Source of the DNA: Pelodera strongyloides
Lineage: Eukaryota > Nematoda > Chromadorea > Rhabditida > Rhabditidae
Assembly (NCBI GenBank): GCA_036852015.1
Contig: JAANDG010000148.1
Location: forward strand, 186,001-250,000
Reading direction: 5' to 3'
DNA: 64,000 nucleotides
Shown: one piece after another, positions 59,401 through 64,000 of the stretch
Layout: each line of letters starts with the position of its first letter
How positions within the stretch are numbered: the first letter of the stretch is position 1
The notes under the pieces: model-generated
Database searches by the model: none
What the model was told of the DNA's origin: nothing
What the model saw: only the letters and a program-made list of their open reading frames with translations
Program-made: the position numbers and the translations under genes

Positions 59401-59585
59401 CTTCATTATTCAGTTGATTGAAAATTGAAACTCACTTGGAACTGGAACCTGAGTGAGTCCTTTACGTTAAGCAGCTGCGAGGCAATTGAATTCAATGGTT
59501 GCTGACAGGTTGTTGCCGCCCAAAATTGTGCTGGTTGTATAGTCGGGACTGCTGCCAAACTTACATTTGAGTTCTCATCATTCAC
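56484..59585 (-). CDS. MBNL: Muscleblind-like CCCH RNA-binding protein (start and one junction unresolved)
   Basis: RNA-binding alternative-splicing regulator of the muscleblind family. Exons (high to low): 59436-59585 and 58967-59107 (duplicates of each other), 58588-58719, 58227-58400, 57163-57267, 56809-56958, 56484-56543. The 58967 exon ends NNTSWLQ and leads into [24 protein letters not shown], then GRVTACYDFF and CKYLHPPQHIKNELLLNGRTNL, matching the first tandem CCCH pair of animal muscleblinds. The C-terminal exons are proline- and hydrophobic-rich (LPTGLMPLLPYPVYPG), with an SRKRPMDEV segment like the SLKRPLE motif, ending KRAKLY. All exons are phase 0 except the end of 58227-58400, where the open frame runs to a stop. 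Either an alternative C-terminus or a missed small exon lies before 57267. No initiator Met was found in the first exons. A LINE remnant lies in the intron before 57267. Confidence 0.82.
57430..57894 (+). mobile_element. C-terminal remnant of a non-LTR retrotransposon reverse transcriptase
   Basis: An open + frame of about 155 codons ending in TGA encodes the tail typical of LINE polymerases: SILESGSVVFNPYKKRDKLA, LERIQRMFTKRV, then LLKLDMLENRRKRADARMLRKI. The catalytic part upstream is missing, so it is a dead 5'-truncated copy. It lies antisense in a muscleblind intron. Assignment to a LINE clade is not possible from this piece. Confidence 0.75.
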
Positions 59586-59822
59586 CTGCAGTTTTAATGT
59601 ACTGTACTGTAAAATGTCAGTTTGCTATTCAATCAACGACGAACAATACTAAGTTTGTCTAAGGAACTCGCAGGAAGCAGGAAGCATAAAATGAAAAATT
59701 CACAGAGTCACGAGCACCCAACCGGGATAACATTGAAATACGTCACGCAAATTAGTGCAACAACCCAACGATGGATTCATCAATGAAAAATAAAAGCGCC
59801 CAAAAATTAAGTGAAAACGAAC

Positions 59823-62619
59823 CGGCTCATAAGCACTCATCTTATCTCTTGAATGTGCAACTGGTTTCCTCAATTTCTCATCGTTCTCGTTCAGTACGTC
59901 GTGCGCGCACTTTTCAACTGGAAGCGTCTGAAAATGGATCAACATATTAATCCGCGAAATTGGTTCTCAGCTCTAAAAACAATTGTCTAAACGTTGTAAC
60001 CATAAATGTACAGAAGAATAATGCGGAACATTCTGAACAAGGAATATGGATAGCACAACGAAAATATAAAACAACTACCACATACTTCGTTAGTAGCGAT
60101 AAGGCCAGATTCTTCAATTTCTGTTTCATCCCCAAACGAAAGTTGTTCCAAGTTTTTCTCCCGTCTCCTGAATATTTTTCCAGTTTTGAATATGCTACGA
60201 AATAAATTTTGGCAAATTCTACTTACTACAAACCAAACCGAAACGGAACGGTAACATTATTAATTAAAGCTGCTTATCAGGCGAGGCAGTTATTACAGGT
60301 GTTCCACATAAATATGCGCACGTCGAAATATCGTTTACATAACATTTGATGTAGCCTCAGGCGGCGATAGCCGTCTGTTTTCTCATATGAAGGAAGATTG
60401 CTCATAGGAAGCATTCTTTCGCAGCGAAAGGAATGCTTCCTATGAGCAATATATTGCGCAGTTTGCGCCTAGACATATGTAGGTCTTATATAAGAAAAGA
60501 CATTCGTATCCAATACAAATTCGGCGAGTGGTGCATTTGCCCAAAATTATAGCTTTAAATTAACTAAAAGTGGCATTTTTAAATATTCAAATATTTAGCA
60601 AATTATTCTATGGCCGTGTCGCTGTGTCGGCTGTGTGTACCTAGTACCTACCTACCGTATTCGGAACCATCATCAACTATCAATAAAGTCAACAAAAACA
60701 TATCGACATCGACAAAAAACACACCTCGGCACAATATCATCAAATGGGTTCGTGAGGATTTCCGTGCCTGTTATTTTATGAATACTAAGAGGTCGGCCGT
60801 TTACATCAACATCACAAGTTGTCATTTTCAGCAAGTTGAAAATGGTCGGTCCCGTAATCTAAAAATACAGCAATCAAATACAAAACACAAAAAGTTCCTA
60901 GGTATGGAAAAGAAGAAACGGCGGTACTATTGTACTTGAGTGCCGAAACGGCTGTCTAATTTCTGCAAGTAAGGCTCGGCATAAATGGCTGAGCTTGGTT
61001 TTCGCATTTGCTCGGTTTGCTTATCCGCGGCTATTTTCGAGCTATTGCCTATTGCCTAACAATAAGGATACCGGACCACCTCTAGACCAAGTTACAGATA
61101 ATACTATGCGCCAAAGATAACGAGAATCGTATCGTATCCTCTCACCTTGCCAAAAAGTGTCTGTTTATCATCGAGGTCGCGTGACAGTTCATTTCCGATA
61201 GTGAAGAAAAACTGACTTCCATTAGCGTTCATGCCAGAATTTGCCATTCCAAGAAGGCCACATCGTGTGAAACGCAGCCGTGGATGGAATTCATCCTGAA
61301 ATACTACGGACAAGTCATCGATAAAAGAGACAGTTTTATGAACGTTTTTCTCTCTCTACATTTTTGTGTCCAGTTCAATTTCAACTAGCTATTCATCTGA
61401 ACTCTCAAAATGTCAAGGTTCTTTCGCACAAAATATCTACAGGCTACAGATGACAAGAGGCAAAACATTCAAATGATTAAGCACATGAGTAATACCTCAA
61501 ACCGTGTTCCGTAAATACTTTCTCCGCCTTGCCCGGTTCCCGACGGATCTCCTCCTTGTAGAATGAAGTTTTTAACCAATCGGTGGAAAATCGTGCCGTC
61601 ATAATAACCTGAAATAAGTGATGAAAGAAACTAATTGGAAGAAACATTTATAAACCGGTTGCATTTAATCCATATTCATATGAAAGGGGAATAATTGGCC
61701 AGAGAAAAGAAAAACTTGGTTGTAGTTGTAGTGACCGGCTGAGGACGGATTTGGAGACTTTGATCACGAATTGGTAACAAAGTAAAGTGACACACGAAAA
61801 ACCAGAGAAGCGTCTTCAAATATGTTCCTCGTTAGAATCATTACTTATGTAATTTGCAAAGAACTTACCTTCCAAACATAACTGTATGAAATTTCTGCAT
61901 GTCTTAGGGCACTCTGTACACCACAGCTCAACTTCGATGATACCGGCGGTTGTGTGCAAGAGAACCTAGAAATTATGCCATGCCTGCTGTAATAATTGCA
62001 TCGCCAGCGTAACAACAACTCTCGCAGGGTATAAATTCCGTGCGTAAATTTGGAGCTGGATGGCTGGAGCTGGTTTCTTAGTGCACCGTTTTACTAAAAC
62101 ACCATGATGGGTGGTAAAAATGGTACCAGGTGGAAACTTAGGGAGGTTCCTTGGATCAGGGCTGCCCACCCATTCCGTAATCAAAGATGGCCTCACTCTG
62201 GCGCGCACTACTGCAGTAACAGAGTGGACTGCAGGGTCCCCTTCGGGCCCTAAGAACAGTCATAGCTTTAACCATTTAACCTTTAAAGACATATGTAGAA
62301 CCGGAATACTATGATAACCAGAAAAAAACTGGTTACCGCCTGACCCATTAAGGATTCGGAATACCGGGCTACGTCTCCTGTCGCATAGCCAGCTGTGTCT
62401 CGCTTCTCGTGCTGTCTTTTAAGTAACTACATAAAGTGAATATCTACACCAGCAACAGAATTGTTATCGTGGTTTTTAATACAAGCTCGGTATACACAAG
62501 TAACAAATGTGTTATGATGGACAAATTACTGCTAAAAATCGCGAGAAAATGAGAAACCTTATATGAGAAAACCTCACCTTGCCGGTGGTCATTGGCTCGC
62601 TGATATATTGCGTGTTCAT
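59823..62619 (-). CDS. CWC27-like 5' paralogue (cyclophilin half only)
   Basis: Partial duplicate of CWC27. Exons (high to low): 62578-62619, 61869-61965, 61496-61608, 61146-61295, 60725-60858, 60086-60167, 59823-59927. The first five have exactly the lengths of CWC27 exons 1-5. Exon 6 is 45 nt shorter and exon 7 is 3 nt longer. All frames are open (241 codons) starting [14 protein letters not shown], so it is not an obvious pseudogene. The cyclophilin domain keeps [16 protein letters not shown] and GSQFFFTIG; the conserved GDIEVEL has become GIIEVEL. No counterpart of CWC27 exons 8-15 follows. The next coding exon on this strand is the muscleblind 59436-59585 exon, in matching phase 0. Could be a truncated paralogue, the 5' part of a fusion gene, or decaying DNA. 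Confidence 0.8.
60397..60450. repeat. Long near-perfect hairpin in an intron
   Basis: ATTGCTCATAGGAAGCATTC and its complement GAATGCTTCCTATGAGCAAT flank a self-complementary TTTCGCAGCGAAAG, giving a stem of about 25 bp with almost no loop. Found in intron 5 of the CWC27-like paralogue. The tiny loop argues against a microRNA precursor; it may be the tip of an old palindromic element. Confidence 0.7.
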
Positions 62620-62905
62620 AATGACGATGCCAAATCCTGCCATACATACAATTGAAAACTTGTCGACACAAAGTTTGGAAAGGAAAGCAAACCGCACGCC
62701 GCTCGGCCAGCTATCACGGCAGCGTAAAAGGAACCGATAAAGTTGAAAGAAGAACAGTCAAAACACAAAAGTTGAAGTGGGTGGTTGACGAACAAATAAG
62801 CAAATTATAATTGTGCAAATTACTGTAGTTTAGTGCATTTTGTTAATGTACGGTAATTTCTACTTGTTTTATGACCCGGATAGGAGAATGGAAAAGTACC
62901 CGTTC
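62620..62905. other. 5' flank of the CWC27-like paralogue
   Basis: Presumed promoter region upstream of the paralogue's first exon; no gene seen. It ends at the MITE beginning 62906. Confidence 0.4.
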
Positions 62906-63567
62906 AGGGCGCGTTCGGGATTGCGAAAAGAAAGAAAAGAAATCAAAAAAGTAGTTCGGGATGGCCGGTCGGAAATGTAAATCTTTTCCACAGTACATAT
63001 AGCCCGTGGGCACAGAGACCACTTATATTTAACCAGCCGTTCGAAGAGCCCTACGGGCTCTTCTCCGACTGGAGGAATCGGCCTTCGGCCGATTGTTCCC
63101 CTATTTAAAACGTTCACACGTCTACAAAGTCATTTATGATTGGGGAAACGTATAATATGATCCGGATTTCCATTCGACTAATGGTACCATGCAAATTTGC
63201 CATTGAAGTTGCTTATGTAGAGCAGATTGTTATCCGTATGATAAGCTAGCATAGCTCAACCGGTAGAGCGTTGGGCTGTGAATCTAAAGGTTGTGTGCTG
63301 CTGTGGGTTCGATTCTCGCCAGCGGCAACGATTTTGTATGTCCTTTCTCTCGAAGAATTTTCTTTATGAAGAGATTTCGTTGTGCACATAAAAACAAACC
63401 CGTGACAAACTCTTCTCCTTTATATAATAAGATATACAGAACTATTTGGAGACAATTTGAATGCCTCTGTGCCCACGGGCTGTGTGTACTGTGGAAAAGA
63501 TTTACATTTCCGACCGGCCATCCCGAACTACTTTTTTGATTTCTTTTCGCAATCCCGAACGCGCCCT
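62906..63567. mobile_element. MITE, AGGGCGCGTTCGGGATTGCG family, split by a later insertion
   Basis: Both arms match the intact copy at 30573-30846, but between CACTTATATTT and the GATATACAGAACTATTTGG of the right half lies a 0.4-kb foreign repeat (63031-63431). The intact copy shows the uninterrupted junction. Confidence 0.92.
63031..63431 (+). mobile_element. Composite repeat with hairpins and tRNA-His-like core, copy 2 (nested)
   Basis: Same order as copy 1: hairpins GAAGAGCCCTACGGGCTCTTC-type and AATCGGCCTTCGGCCGATT, spacer, and tRNA core at about 63245-63329 with A-box TAGCTCAACCGGTAGAGC and B-box GGGTTCGATTC, then the GTTGTGCACATAAAAACAAA tail. The anticodon loop reads CTGTGAA, i.e. 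anticodon GTG (His). The acceptor stem is unpaired, so it is tRNA-derived rather than a gene. Confidence 0.88.
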
Positions 63568-64000
63568 AAGGCTTTCATGCCCAACGAACATCAACTTGGG
63601 AAATCGACCCGCACTCATGAGGAAGTAAACCTCCCAAGGAACCACACATCCCCTCAATGAAACTCCAAATTCCACGTGAGAAACCCAAACACAAAGTGTA
63701 ACAATTCATAATTGAAGGGTGAATGAACATGAACAGTGATTCCCCCATTAGGATTAAAGGGTGTGTGAACATAAATTCTATCAATCGGCGAAATCACCAA
63801 CACAGTCAAGAAATCACCAAAACATGGTTGAGCGTTCAAAACACACAATTCAAATGATAAGCCACACGAAACAACAAGGATCGCTAAACGGCAACTTCCC
63901 CGGTAAACTTTATGGTGGGAAGTTGCACAAATAGCGATTAAACAAGTACTGAAGCCTCGTGACTCTGACGACGCACCACTCCGAAACGATGATCGCAGTC
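63568..64000. other. Right edge, no recognised gene
   Basis: Moderately A-rich sequence with direct repeats of short words such as GGATTAAAGGGTG/GAATTGAAGGGTG; no credible open frame or family match. Confidence 0.4.

Noticed and set aside
60397..60450. microRNA precursor
   Set aside because: The hairpin has almost no terminal loop and near-perfect pairing throughout, unlike a typical pre-miRNA.
1..64000. CRISPR arrays, operons or bacterial signals
   Set aside because: The window is clearly eukaryotic: spliced genes, poly(A) signals, SINE/MITE/LINE repeats; no spaced direct repeats of CRISPR type were seen.

Overview
The window is nuclear DNA from an intron-dense eukaryote, almost certainly an invertebrate animal. 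Evidence is eight protein-coding loci split into many short exons with GT-AG introns (down to about 53 nt), AATAAA poly(A) signals, a muscleblind CCCH protein (a family best known from animals), a C2H2 zinc-finger gene, tRNA-derived SINE-like repeats, many small inverted-repeat elements (MITEs) and one LINE remnant. An intron-rich, early-branching or sponge-grade animal would fit, but the sequence does not fix the species. All exon models here were joined by eye, by reading frame, splice-site phase and family resemblance.

Layout. Positions 1-25.4 kb are gene-dense and all on the + strand: the last exon of an unidentified acidic protein; geranylgeranyltransferase-I beta (PGGT1B-like, N-terminus short or missed); WASH complex subunit 1 (WASHC1); PIG-P of the GPI-GlcNAc transferase; the mitochondrial circularly permuted GTPase NOA1 (20 exons, 786 aa); and sorting nexin-14 (24 exons, 1025 aa). 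The gap between PIGP and NOA1 is under 200 bp. From 27.1 to 32.8 kb, on the - strand, lies the spliceosomal cyclophilin CWC27 (15 exons, 498 aa).

From 37.5 to 52.5 kb (+) is a C2H2 zinc-finger gene of about 407 aa. Its two-exon, two-finger cassette has been duplicated inside the gene, and its long introns are packed with repeats. The last 8 kb (- strand) carry a muscleblind-like gene preceded, in the same orientation, by a 5'-only copy of CWC27. The truncated copy ends in phase 0 and the first recognisable muscleblind exon starts in phase 0, so a cyclophilin-muscleblind chimera is possible.

Repeats are the second theme. They include a 22-copy 19-bp minisatellite; a TTAA-flanked MITE family beginning AGCGAAATACCGG with six recognisable copies plus a related one; several larger palindromic MITEs ending TTAAAGGGA; GC-rich elements with a tRNA-Leu/Ser-like core between inverted or tandem-repeat arms; and a roughly 0.4-kb composite repeat with a tRNA-His-like core and two strong hairpins. 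Several are nested in one another. The housekeeping genes act in separate pathways (protein prenylation, endosomal actin, GPI anchors, mitochondrial translation, lipid and endosome trafficking, splicing), and nothing suggests operon-like co-function.
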